Source of the DNA: Bacillus sp. ISL-18
GTDB taxonomy: Bacteria > Bacillota > Bacilli > Bacillales > Cytobacillaceae
Reading direction: 5' to 3'
Assembly: GCF_018613415.1 (NCBI RefSeq)
Contig: NZ_JAGGQG010000013.1
Location: 102,694-166,693 of the forward strand
Length of the DNA stretch: 64,000 nt
The position numbers and the translations under genes were made by a program. A model generated the notes under the pieces. That model was given only the letters and a program-made list of their open reading frames with translations. It was not told the DNA's origin and did no database searches. Shown here in pieces: positions 8,587-17,613 of the stretch; positions within the stretch are counted from its first letter, which is position 1, and each line of letters begins with the position of its first letter.

Positions 8587-9750
8587 ATGACAATCTCAAC
8601 ACTTGATTCTATATTTCAAACTATTTTTAATACGGCACCGGAAAAATCATTCTTTGCACCAGGGCGGATTAATTTAATTGGTGAGCATACCGACTATAAT
8701 GGCGGACATGTTTTTCCATGTGCGATTACGTACGGGACCTATGCGGTTGCCAAAAAACGGGATGATCAGCTTGTTCGTTTGTATTCTGCAAACTTCCCAG
8801 ACAAAGGTGTTATTGAATTTACGCTAGAACAACTCGAATACAATAAAGATCACAATTGGGCTAACTATCCTAAGGGAATGCTTCGCTACATTTCAGAGGC
8901 GGGATATCAAATTCCAACTGGCTTTGAGTGCGTGATAGAAGGAAATATCCCGAATGGTGCTGGTTTATCATCATCTGCGTCAATTGAGTTGTTAACAGGA
9001 GTTCTTGTCGCAGGACTGTTTGGTTTAGAGATTCCTCGTCTTGAACTAATTAAAATTGGCAAGCAGGTTGAAAATCAATTTATTGGTGTTAATAGTGGAA
9101 TTATGGACCAGTTCGCAATTGGTATGGGCAAGAAAGATGCAGGAATTTTACTTGATTGCCAGACCTTGAAATACGAATACGCACCAATTCAGTTAGAAAA
9201 TCACAAAATTATCATTATGAATACCAACAAGCGCCGCGAGTTAGCAGACTCAAAATACAATGAACGCCGAGGCGAATGTGAAGAAGCGTTAAAACAGTTG
9301 CAGCAAAAGCTTCCAATCGAAGCGCTTGGACAGCTTTCCGAAGCGGAATTTGATGAAAACAAGTTTTTAATTACTAATGAAATTGTTCGGAAACGGGCAA
9401 AGCATGCAGTCTATGAAAATATTAGAACCTTGCGTGCGCTCGAAGAACTTAAGGTTGGAAACTTAGAGACTTTCGGCCAATTGATTAACCAATCACATAT
9501 CTCGCTGAGAGACGATTATGAAGTGACAGGGATTGAACTTGACAGTTTAGTAGAAGCAACATGGAAACAACCGGGTGTCCTTGGGGCACGGATGACAGGA
9601 GCTGGCTTTGGCGGCTGTGCGATTGCTATTGTGGAAAATGATCAGGTAGAAAGCTTTATTGCAAATGTAGGAGCGGCATATGCTGACAAGATTGGATATG
9701 AAGCAGATTTTTATGTAGCCAGCATTGGTGATGGAGCAAAAGAATTATAA
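8587..9750 (+). CDS. galK: Galactokinase
   Basis: GHMP-family kinase of 387 residues that phosphorylates galactose to galactose-1-phosphate, first step of the Leloir pathway. The galactokinase signature GRINLIGEHTDYNGG is at about residues 27-41, the ATP-binding loop GAGLSSSASIE at about 124-134, and motif 3 TGAGFGGCAI at about 337-346. GGAGG stands 9 bases before the ATG. It heads the galK-galT-galM-galR run and would act on galactose released by GanA, the GH36 enzyme and the mgl importer. Confidence 0.97.
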   Translation: MTISTLDSIFQTIFNTAPEKSFFAPGRINLIGEHTDYNGGHVFPCAITYGTYAVAKKRDDQLVRLYSANFPDKGVIEFTLEQLEYNKDHNWANYPKGMLRYISEAGYQIPTGFECVIEGNIPNGAGLSSSASIELLTGVLVAGLFGLEIPRLELIKIGKQVENQFIGVNSGIMDQFAIGMGKKDAGILLDCQTLKYEYAPIQLENHKIIIMNTNKRRELADSKYNERRGECEEALKQLQQKLPIEALGQLSEAEFDENKFLITNEIVRKRAKHAVYENIRTLRALEELKVGNLETFGQLINQSHISLRDDYEVTGIELDSLVEATWKQPGVLGARMTGAGFGGCAIAIVENDQVESFIANVGAAYADKIGYEADFYVASIGDGAKEL

Positions 9751-9814
9751 TCGAAAATGCTTGAACGAACAGGAGCATCAACCAAAAGTTATCAATTTTA
9801 GGTGGCGATCAATT

Positions 9815-11296
9815 ATGATTTTTCAATTAGTCCAGCAATTAGTTGAACAGGCGCTTGCTACTCAATTAATTGAGCGTGAAGATGAAATATATGCAAGAAA
9901 CCAAGTACTCGCACTGCTGCAATTAGAGGAGTATAAGGAAGTTGAACTGGAGGAAAGCATTCCGGAGATTCCTGACTTACTTGAAAAGATCGTTGATTAT
10001 GCAGTGGAGCAAGGAATCATCGAAGATATCTTTGATCGTAAGGATATTTTTTCAAGTAACATTATGAATTGCTTTATTGCCCGGCCATCGAGTCTGAACA
10101 CTCAGTTTTATGAAAAGTATCAAGAAAATCCCAAGCAGGCGACGGAGTACTTTTATGAATTAAGTAAAAATAGTAACTACATCCAGATGAAGCGAATCCG
10201 TCAAAATATTGAATACAAGGCTAAGACAGAATATGGTGAGTTAGACATTACCATTAATCTATCAAAGCCCGAGAAGGATCCAAAAAGTATTGCGGCCGAG
10301 AAGCTGGCGAAAAAGTCCAGCTATCCTAAATGTTTGCTTTGTATCGAAAATGAAGGGTATGCTGGAAGAATCGGCCACCCTGCTCGTTCGAACCATCGGA
10401 TGATTCGAGTGAATTTAACTGATGAGAATTGGTATTTACAATACTCTCCTTATGTTTATTATAACGAGCATTGCATTGTGTTAGCGGAAAACCATACGGA
10501 CATGAAGATCAGTCCTCTCACGTTTAAACGGCTTTTGGAGTTTGTTGAGCAATTCCCTCATTATTTCTTAGGTTCCAATGCGGATATTCCGATTGTGGGG
10601 GGCTCTATTTTATCTCATGAGCATTATCAAGGCGGAAACTATCAATTTGCGATGGCCAAGGCAGGTATTGATTGGAGATTTACCATCGACGGATTTCCGA
10701 ATGTGGAAGGCTCGATTGTTAAATGGCCAATGTCGGTGATCCGTTTGCGGTCAGCAGATACCGGTTCACTGGTAGATGCAGGAGCCCATATTTTAGAAAA
10801 ATGGAAAGGCTACAGTGACGAAGCCCTTGATATTTTAGCCTGGACGGATGAAACACCGCATAATACAATAACCCCAATCGCCCGTAAAAATGGTGATTTG
10901 TTTGAGCTAGATTTGGTTCTCCGTAATAACCGGACGAGTGACGAACATCCACTAGGCATTTTCCATCCGCATGCAGATGTTCATCATATCAAGAAGGAAA
11001 ACATTGGGCTGATTGAGGTAATGGGATTGGCTGTCCTCCCTGCGCGCCTTAAGGGAGAACTGGAAAAGGTAGAAAACTTCCTGCTAGGTAAAACGGATAC
11101 GGTGGCTGACTATCATCGTGATTGGGCAATTGAATTAAAGAACCGTTATGGAACGTCTGTAGACGAAACCGATGTGGAAACACTGGTAAGAGAAGAAACA
11201 GGCAAAAAGTTTTTACGAGTATTAGAAGATGCTGGTGTGTTTAAGCGGAATGTAGAGGGAGAGGCAGGATTCCGCCGCTTTATCGATACATTATAA
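9815..11296 (+). CDS. galT: UDP-glucose--hexose-1-phosphate uridylyltransferase, Firmicutes type
   Basis: Type 2 GalT of about 493 residues; it exchanges UMP between UDP-glucose and galactose-1-phosphate. The frame is open back to 9725, inside galK, but the start is taken as ATG at 9815: GGTGG precedes it and the protein then begins MIFQLVQQLVEQAL, as family members do. The conserved SILSHEHYQGG segment carries the active-site histidines, and the C-terminal GalP_UDP_tr_C-like half follows. The partner epimerase gene galE is not in this window. Confidence 0.95.
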   Translation: MIFQLVQQLVEQALATQLIEREDEIYARNQVLALLQLEEYKEVELEESIPEIPDLLEKIVDYAVEQGIIEDIFDRKDIFSSNIMNCFIARPSSLNTQFYEKYQENPKQATEYFYELSKNSNYIQMKRIRQNIEYKAKTEYGELDITINLSKPEKDPKSIAAEKLAKKSSYPKCLLCIENEGYAGRIGHPARSNHRMIRVNLTDENWYLQYSPYVYYNEHCIVLAENHTDMKISPLTFKRLLEFVEQFPHYFLGSNADIPIVGGSILSHEHYQGGNYQFAMAKAGIDWRFTIDGFPNVEGSIVKWPMSVIRLRSADTGSLVDAGAHILEKWKGYSDEALDILAWTDETPHNTITPIARKNGDLFELDLVLRNNRTSDEHPLGIFHPHADVHHIKKENIGLIEVMGLAVLPARLKGELEKVENFLLGKTDTVADYHRDWAIELKNRYGTSVDETDVETLVREETGKKFLRVLEDAGVFKRNVEGEAGFRRFIDTL

Positions 11297-11332
11297 TAAT
11301 CTCTATTTTGAAAAAAAGGAAGTGGAATAGCA

Positions 11333-12391
11333 ATGAAATTGAGTGAGCAGCTTTTTGGCAATTATGATGGAGCGGATGTGGTCGAGTACACATTAAGCAA
11401 TGATTCTGGCATGACCGTAGCTTGTTTAAATTATGGCTGTGTGATTACGAAAATCCTCGTTCCTGACCGGAATGGAAAGGTAGAAAATGTAGTCCTTGGT
11501 TTTGATACCTTTGAAGATTATCCAAAATGGTCACCGTTTTTCGGTGCTGTTTGCGGACGTGTGGCGGGAAGAATTAAAGGTGCAAGCTTTGAACTGGATG
11601 GAAACGAATATACGCTTGAGCAAAATGATGGTCTGAATCACCTGCATGGCGGTGTAAAAGGATTTGACTCGGCCATTTGGAAAACGGAAAAAATTGAAGC
11701 CGATGGCGCTGTTGGTTTGGTATTCTTTTATACTAGTCCAGATGGAGAAGAAGGCTACCCAGGAAATCTAGAAACAAAAGTAACCTACTTGTTAACAAAT
11801 GAGAATGAACTGAAAGTAAGTTATGAAGCAAGAACAGACAAAAAAACCTTAGTCAACTTAACGAATCATTCCTATTTTAACTTAAGCGGAAATAATAAGC
11901 GGAATTGTTCGGAACACGTACTCCAATTGGCTAGTGACCGATACGTAGAATTGGCTCCGGATCTTATGCCCACAGGGGAGATGCCGTTGTCAGTGAATAC
12001 ACCGTTTGATTTTACTAACGGAAGAAAATTAAAGGATGGCATCGAGTCTTCTTTTCCACAAAATGTCTTGGTTGGAAAAGGGTACGACCACCCGCTTCTT
12101 TTCTCAAAAGAAGGGGAAAATCAGATTGTCCTAAGTGAGGAAGAGAGCGGACGGGTTCTTGAGATTACGACCGACCAGCCTTGCGTTGTTCTGTATACGT
12201 CCAATATGTTAGATGGAGAGTTTGAGATTTCAGGTGTAAAGGCTGGAAACTATCTAGGTGTCTGCTTAGAGACTCAAGGGCTGCCAGATGCGATCCATCA
12301 TTCGAACTTTCCATCCGTCACTTTAAATCCAGAGGATGTATACCGTGCGGCGACCACGTATCGTTTCTTCACCACGATGTTAGGTGATTGA
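11333..12391 (+). CDS. galM: Galactose mutarotase (aldose 1-epimerase)
   Basis: Cytosolic beta-sandwich enzyme of 352 residues that interconverts beta- and alpha-galactose, supplying the alpha form needed by GalK. Family motifs visible are GRVAGRIKGASFELDG (about 74-89), the histidine loop NHLHGGVKGFD (about 102-112), NLTNHSYFNLSG with the catalytic His (about 174-185), and CLETQGLPDAIH with the catalytic Glu near the C-terminus. GGAAGTGG precedes the ATG. The next gene begins 4 bases downstream. Confidence 0.95.
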   Translation: MKLSEQLFGNYDGADVVEYTLSNDSGMTVACLNYGCVITKILVPDRNGKVENVVLGFDTFEDYPKWSPFFGAVCGRVAGRIKGASFELDGNEYTLEQNDGLNHLHGGVKGFDSAIWKTEKIEADGAVGLVFFYTSPDGEEGYPGNLETKVTYLLTNENELKVSYEARTDKKTLVNLTNHSYFNLSGNNKRNCSEHVLQLASDRYVELAPDLMPTGEMPLSVNTPFDFTNGRKLKDGIESSFPQNVLVGKGYDHPLLFSKEGENQIVLSEEESGRVLEITTDQPCVVLYTSNMLDGEFEISGVKAGNYLGVCLETQGLPDAIHHSNFPSVTLNPEDVYRAATTYRFFTTMLGD

Positions 12392-12394
12392 TTT

Positions 12395-13387
12395 ATGGCT
12401 ACGATAAAAGATATTGCCCAGTTAGCGGGTGTTTCGATCGCAACGGTTTCGCGTGTGCTGAATTATGATACAACACTTTCTGTCAGCGATGAAACAAAAA
12501 AGAAAATTTTTGAGGCAGCTGAGGAACTCTCTTATAAGAAGAAATCGGCTCGGAAACAGGACTCCGGTAAAATTGCTGTCCTTCAGTGGTATACCGAAAA
12601 GGAAGAACTTGAAGATCTTTATTATATGTCGATACGGTTGGGCGTTGAAAATCGCTGTCGTCATCATGGTCTCCAGCTTGTAAAGTATTTTCAGGATAAC
12701 TATGAAGACTTAAAAGAAGATGATGGACTTCAAGGGCTGATCGCCATTGGTAAGTTTAGCCGTAAGCAAGTGAAAGAATTGCGGTCGATTACTAAGAATA
12801 TTGTGTTTGTGGATACCTCACCGGATGAAGAACAGTATGATTCAATTGTCATCGACTTTGAGAAGGCAACGAAGAAGGTGCTTGATTACTTTATCGAAAA
12901 GGGCCATACACAAATTGGCTATATCGGCGGCAAAGAGGAATTTAAAGACAAGACTTCCACGATTGAAGATGCAAGAGAAGAAACCTTTAAACGTTTTTTA
13001 ATGGAAAAAGGGATTTTTGATAAGAGCGTGATGTATAATGGCAAATTTTCAGCGGAAGATGGCCATGCTTTGATGAAACAGGCTATTCAGGAGCATGGTG
13101 ACAACTTACCGACTGCCTTCTTCGCGGGGAATGACTCGATAGCAGTTGGTGCCTTAAGGGCGCTGCTCGAGGAAGGCATTGCTGTACCGGAACGGGTTAA
13201 CCTTATTGGGGTTAATGACATCAGCATTTCAAAATATGTTTTTCCGACTTTGAGTACGGTCAAAGTTTATACGGAGCTGATGGGTGAGACAGCGGTCGAT
13301 ACGCTGCTAGAACGGATTGAAGGCAGAAAGACTGCCAAAAAAATTCTTATCGCTACCAAACTCATCATTCGCAACAGCAGCTTCTAA
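12395..13387 (+). CDS. galR: LacI-family regulator, probable galactose repressor GalR
   Basis: DNA-binding repressor of 330 residues. The N-terminal LacI helix-turn-helix is clear (TIKDIAQLAGVSIATVSRVL, residues 3-22) and is followed by a periplasmic-binding-protein-like effector domain. Being the last gene of the galKTM operon, it most likely controls this operon and perhaps the gan genes; galactose or a galactan fragment would be the inducer. Its binding site is unproven; the palindrome over the galK promoter is one candidate. The hairpin terminator at 13399 follows the stop. Confidence 0.85.
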   Translation: MATIKDIAQLAGVSIATVSRVLNYDTTLSVSDETKKKIFEAAEELSYKKKSARKQDSGKIAVLQWYTEKEELEDLYYMSIRLGVENRCRHHGLQLVKYFQDNYEDLKEDDGLQGLIAIGKFSRKQVKELRSITKNIVFVDTSPDEEQYDSIVIDFEKATKKVLDYFIEKGHTQIGYIGGKEEFKDKTSTIEDAREETFKRFLMEKGIFDKSVMYNGKFSAEDGHALMKQAIQEHGDNLPTAFFAGNDSIAVGALRALLEEGIAVPERVNLIGVNDISISKYVFPTLSTVKVYTELMGETAVDTLLERIEGRKTAKKILIATKLIIRNSSF

Positions 13388-13398
13388 CGAAGAATGAA

Positions 13399-13440
13399 AT
13401 AGGGGGAACTGTCCATCCAAGATGGACAATTCCCCCTATT
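13399..13440. terminator. Bidirectional terminator between galR and the esterase gene
   Basis: ATAGGGGGAA(C)TGTCCATC pairs with GATGGACAATTCCCCCTAT around a 3-base loop. It lies between convergent genes. Confidence 0.75.
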
Positions 13441-13448
13441 TGTCTTTT

Positions 13449-13467
13449 AATGGTGCCTGTCACCATT
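13449..13467. repeat. GGTGACAGGCACC-family repeat, copy 1
   Basis: AATGGTGCCTGTCACCATT, the reverse orientation of the 13-base core seen at six other intergenic places in this window. It is itself a short palindrome, AATGGTG/CACCATT. Confidence 0.8.
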
Positions 13468-13475
13468 TGAACTGT

Positions 13476-14804
13476 TTACTTGGTGTTTACGTTGCTTTGG
13501 TTTGCCAGCCATTCCATGATGGTGGTTGTTTTTCCGTTGATCATGTCTGTTGGTGCATTATTGTATACATAAATCCAAGACCAGTGTCCATTGTATTCGT
13601 AGGGGGTACCATCCGCTTTGGTATATAAACCGGAGGTATCTAGTACCCTATCAAATAATGATAAATGGACATTTTTAGCACCTGCATCGACTAAGCGTTG
13701 ATACGTAGGTTCAACATATTGAGATGTGATCACCACTGGGTCTGTTTTAGCGGCAATGAACCAGATTGGAAGGTCTTTCAATTTATTAATTTGTGTATCT
13801 GTTATTAACGTATCCTTTAATGCTTCACAAGTTGGAAATGCAGCGGCAAAATAGTTGGTATAGTCTCGAGCCATGAGCATGGTCATATACCCGCCGTTCG
13901 AGTCACCGCCGATGTAGATTCTGCTGGTATCAACGTCTTTGTGATTAGCCACATAATCCTTAATTAAAGACATTAAAGCATTCTCATATTTGGAGGTTCC
14001 ATCTCCCCTACCGGTAAAACCGTCCATCCAAAAAGTTGGAGTTTGAGGGGCCAGAACGTAGGCACCATCAAAGAAGGATTGTATATCCTTTGAAGCAAAG
14101 TTGGCTGCTTTATTGGCGGAGATTGGAATCGTAGGGTCTGTACCTCCTTCACCAGCTCCATGCAGCCAGATAATTAATGGATTCTTATGATTGTCAGTGG
14201 CTGGGGAATAGTCCGCATAAGTTAAACTAACATTGTCATAGGTTCCCTTTCCTGTTGAAAAATCATCTACTAGTTCTCTTGTCTCCCCTGCGAATTGATC
14301 AATAACTAATCCTGAAATCGTTCCTGCACTTGTTTCAATATCTTTTTGCTGTGTGATGGTATATTTCATATCAATCCAATCATTAAATCCAGTAGTTGCC
14401 CAATCATAGTTAAGAGGTGAACCAAGAGATACATCAGGACCGATTTTCATTTCTAAGACTACATATTTTCCTGTTTGGACCACAGGGTTACCATCTTTAT
14501 CTGCTACATATACTTTAGTGATTGTCCGGTCGCCTTCCTCAAGAAACGGTGTTTTTAACCGTTTATCGCTTCTCGCAACATGGACTTTAAAGGTATCTGC
14601 TGTGATAGAGTCTTTTGGGATCGGTTTCCCAACATTAACAATGACTTTCGTTGTTGCTGCGCCCCAATCTTCAATCTCTGTAACCGTTTGGTAAGATGTT
14701 GGCTGTGTATTGATTTGTTTCGCGAAAACGTTCGTATTAAATGATAATGTCATCACTGCCGCCATCGAGGCCAACATGGCTCTTTTTTTCACTTTTTTAA
14801 GCAT
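13476..14804 (-). CDS. Secreted alpha/beta-hydrolase (esterase) with N-terminal Ig-like domain
   Basis: Protein of 442 residues with a signal peptide (MLKKVKKRAMLASMAAVMTL, cleavage near NVFAKQ). Residues about 40-175 form an N-terminal beta-rich domain. The hydrolase follows: IIWLHGAGEGG gives the oxyanion region and GGDSNGGYM is the nucleophile elbow (about residue 299). DPVV and NGHWSW fit the catalytic Asp and His. This layout matches secreted EstA-like and PHB-depolymerase-like carboxylesterases or the prolyl oligopeptidase family. It lies 46 bases after a GH3 gene on the same strand, so it may deacylate plant polysaccharide. The substrate is not known. GGAGGT precedes the ATG. Confidence 0.75.
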   Translation of the reverse strand: MLKKVKKRAMLASMAAVMTLSFNTNVFAKQINTQPTSYQTVTEIEDWGAATTKVIVNVGKPIPKDSITADTFKVHVARSDKRLKTPFLEEGDRTITKVYVADKDGNPVVQTGKYVVLEMKIGPDVSLGSPLNYDWATTGFNDWIDMKYTITQQKDIETSAGTISGLVIDQFAGETRELVDDFSTGKGTYDNVSLTYADYSPATDNHKNPLIIWLHGAGEGGTDPTIPISANKAANFASKDIQSFFDGAYVLAPQTPTFWMDGFTGRGDGTSKYENALMSLIKDYVANHKDVDTSRIYIGGDSNGGYMTMLMARDYTNYFAAAFPTCEALKDTLITDTQINKLKDLPIWFIAAKTDPVVITSQYVEPTYQRLVDAGAKNVHLSLFDRVLDTSGLYTKADGTPYEYNGHWSWIYVYNNAPTDMINGKTTTIMEWLANQSNVNTK

Positions 14805-14850
14805 TTGCCTTTACCTCCAGCATGTTATTTTAGGGATTTTCAAAAATTCT

Positions 14851-17205
14851 CTACCGATTGTATTTTGATAGTGTTGCTAATTGCACATCAGGCCCATTGT
14901 CATTGTCTATTTCGGCAATGATATCTTTGTCCACTTTAAAATCCATTGTCCCCCTGATATCGGAAGAAGAAGCTCCGATCTTGAATTTATAGGTTCCTTT
15001 TTCAACAATCCAAGAGGAGGTAGATTCATCAAAAGAAGCAATGTCCTTTGGATCGATAAAGAAGTTGAATGTCTCTTTTTGACCAGGCTTTAGCTCACGG
15101 GTTTTTCCGAAGGCTTTGAGCTCAATGGCTGGTTTTTCTAATTTTCCATCAGGCGCACTTACATAAACTTGCGGAGCCTCCTTCCCTGCAAATGAACCAG
15201 TGTTAGTAACCTTAAACGAGACTTTGATTTTATTAGATAAGTTGTCTTTGTTTAATCTAAAGTCACCATAATCAAAAGTGGTATAGGAGAGACCGTAGCC
15301 AAACTCGTAAGCAGGCTTAACATTAAAGGTAGAATAGTAACGGTAACCAACATAAATATCTTCTGTATATTTTACTAAGTTGGGATTGCCATCAGAGCTT
15401 GGGAAGTTCGCATAGCTTGGAGCATCCTCCAAACGAATTGGGAATGTCTCAGGAAGTTTACCAGATGGATAGGCTTTTCCAGAAAGAACATCTGTAAGGG
15501 AGTTTCCAGCTTCCATTCCTGGCTGCCAGGATAATAAGATGGAGTCTACGTCATTTCTCCAAGTTACCGTGTTAAATGGAGCACCAACATTTAAGACTAC
15601 TACTACCTTTTTATTTACTGCATGGAAAGCAGTAGATACCTTTTTTATTAGTTCTAATTCTTTTGCAGTTGGTTCAAAGGTTGTAGCATTTCCATCTGCC
15701 CCCTCGCCAGAACCTCGAGCAATCACCACCACGCCAATATCTGAATTCTGAGCCATATAGGCTGCATCCTCAGCGGTAAGATTTTCATTAATTTCAGCAC
15801 CACTAGCATTAGTAGTAACAGGTGTATATCCTGCGTTAGTTAGCCCATCTGGAAGCTGTACGGAATGTGTTGGAGTAACATAGGCACTGCCGGTACCCAT
15901 TAGGAACATTTTTGTAGCGGCATTATCAGTTGTACAGGCAGATAAAGGAGTTCCAAAGCCGCAGCTAGGCATGGAATAGGAGTTACCTACTATACCAACC
16001 TTTTTCACTTTATCATTAAATGGAAGCGTTTTATTTTCATTTTTCAATAAGACCATTCCTTCTGGAGCAGCTTCTCGTGAGATCTGTGCATCAGAAGCGG
16101 CTAGATCGGGACTAACGCTTAGTTTCGAATTATCAACGGTACTTAACTTATTGAAAGTAGGGGATTTAACCACTAAGGCAAGAATATTTTCGATGGCGGT
16201 ATCAAGTTTTTCCTCTGATAATGAACCGTCTAAAATCGCTGCTTTTACTGCCGCCTTACCCACAGCATTTAAACTTGGCATGGACAAGTCATTTCCACCA
16301 TTCATCATAGCAATACCATTATTTTTAGATCCGCCCCAGTCTGTCATGACCATGCCATTAAAGCCCCAGTCACTTCTTAATACATCATTTAAGAGCCAGG
16401 AATTATGGGCAGAGAAAGGTCCATTAATAGAGTTATAGGAACTCATTACAGTCCATGGTTGAGCTTCTTTAACCACCCGTTCGAAACCTGATAGGTATAT
16501 TTCTCTTAAGGCGCGTTCAGAAATAATTTCATTAACTGACTGTCTGTTGGTTTCCTGATTATTGGCGGCAAAATGCTTCATGCTGACACCAACGCCTTGA
16601 TCCTGAACCCCTTTAGTAAACTGAGCTGCCATTTCACCGCTTAGAAGTGGATCCTCAGAGTAATATTCGAAGTTCCGTCCGCCGCGAGGATCCCTATGTA
16701 TATTCAAGGCAGGTCCTAAAATCACATCCACACCATAATCAAGAGTTTCTTTTCCCATAGCTGCCGCCACATTATACATGAGGTCTTTATTGAAGCTTGA
16801 AGAGAGGGCTGTTGGAATAGGGAAACCTGTTGTAGATTTATTTGCAGTCGATCCAAAGCGAAGTCCAGCTGGGCCGTCTGCAAAGTTGAGCTTCGGAATG
16901 CCAAGCCGTGGAATGGCAAAAGTACCTCCTGCAGCCCCTGAAATGGAAGCTCCTGCTCCGCCAATTAAATCAATTTTTTCATCCAGTGTCATAGCTCTAA
17001 TAACGGCTGGAATGGAAGCTTGGTCAACTAAAATGGGCGTTTGTCCCTCGGTTGGCCCAGTTTGAACATTACTGTTATCTGATGAAACAGCTGTAGTATT
17101 TACCTGTCCTGCCGGCTGTTCCTCAGCAAACGCACTTGTATAACCTGATGATAATAGCATAAGACTAAACATGGATGTACTTAGAACTTTGTAATAACCC
17201 TTCAC
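14851..17205 (-). CDS. Secreted GH3 beta-glycosidase (minus-strand copy)
   Basis: Secreted family 3 glycoside hydrolase of about 784 residues. GTG at 17205 is preferred over TTG at 17214 because AAAAGGGG sits 7 bases before the GTG. The signal peptide ends near SAFAEE. GH3 N-terminal domain motifs are FADGPAGLR, NIHRDPRGGRNFEYYSEDP and KHFAANNQETNR; the nucleophile Asp is in VMTDWGG. The C-terminal (alpha/beta)6 domain and a final Fn3-like domain (about 650-770) follow. It removes non-reducing beta-linked sugars, probably glucose, but GH3 specificity cannot be read from the motifs. It is paired divergently with a paralogue and likely cotranscribed with the esterase. Confidence 0.88.
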   Translation of the reverse strand: MKGYYKVLSTSMFSLMLLSSGYTSAFAEEQPAGQVNTTAVSSDNSNVQTGPTEGQTPILVDQASIPAVIRAMTLDEKIDLIGGAGASISGAAGGTFAIPRLGIPKLNFADGPAGLRFGSTANKSTTGFPIPTALSSSFNKDLMYNVAAAMGKETLDYGVDVILGPALNIHRDPRGGRNFEYYSEDPLLSGEMAAQFTKGVQDQGVGVSMKHFAANNQETNRQSVNEIISERALREIYLSGFERVVKEAQPWTVMSSYNSINGPFSAHNSWLLNDVLRSDWGFNGMVMTDWGGSKNNGIAMMNGGNDLSMPSLNAVGKAAVKAAILDGSLSEEKLDTAIENILALVVKSPTFNKLSTVDNSKLSVSPDLAASDAQISREAAPEGMVLLKNENKTLPFNDKVKKVGIVGNSYSMPSCGFGTPLSACTTDNAATKMFLMGTGSAYVTPTHSVQLPDGLTNAGYTPVTTNASGAEINENLTAEDAAYMAQNSDIGVVVIARGSGEGADGNATTFEPTAKELELIKKVSTAFHAVNKKVVVVLNVGAPFNTVTWRNDVDSILLSWQPGMEAGNSLTDVLSGKAYPSGKLPETFPIRLEDAPSYANFPSSDGNPNLVKYTEDIYVGYRYYSTFNVKPAYEFGYGLSYTTFDYGDFRLNKDNLSNKIKVSFKVTNTGSFAGKEAPQVYVSAPDGKLEKPAIELKAFGKTRELKPGQKETFNFFIDPKDIASFDESTSSWIVEKGTYKFKIGASSSDIRGTMDFKVDKDIIAEIDNDNGPDVQLATLSKYNR

Positions 17206-17613
17206 ACGTAACAACCCCTTTTTTATTTGAAAACCCTTACATTAAAAAGGTTAGCATGTTAGTTGTAATTCGATAATTACAAGAAGTAGCATTAACTTGC
17301 GATTTGCTAGATTAATTTGTTATTATCTGAAAATTCAAATAGAGATAGAGAAGACAAGGGTATTTATTCATATTCCTTAGACAATATCCGACATGACTTT
17401 AGTAACAGGAGTAGTAACCGCTAAAAAATTGGATGGATTTTAGTACTTTTTGTTTTTCTATTGTCTATCTATCAAAAAACAAAATAGTGAAGATTTTCGC
17501 AATATAATCCAGAATATTACTAAAACTCTGAATATTTAATTCAGTTAAACTGATTTTGGAAGCGCTTTTAAGTGCGATATTCTAACCAAATGAAATAAGG
17601 GGGTTATTCAATT
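17206..17613. promoter_or_regulatory. Divergent promoter region of the two GH3 genes
   Basis: This 408-base gene-free stretch separates two divergent GH3 genes. It holds a perfect palindrome, TTGTAATT-CGAT-AATTACAA (17263-17282), near the minus-strand gene. It also holds a cre-like site, TTGGAAGCGCTTTTAA (17556-17571, one mismatch to the consensus), 43 bases before the plus-strand start. I cannot point to convincing -35/-10 pairs. Catabolite repression and one further regulator are inferred. Confidence 0.5.

Noticed and set aside
13422..13628. Plus-strand 68-codon frame over the esterase 3' end
   Set aside because: It runs through a terminator and repeat and then antisense to a clear gene.
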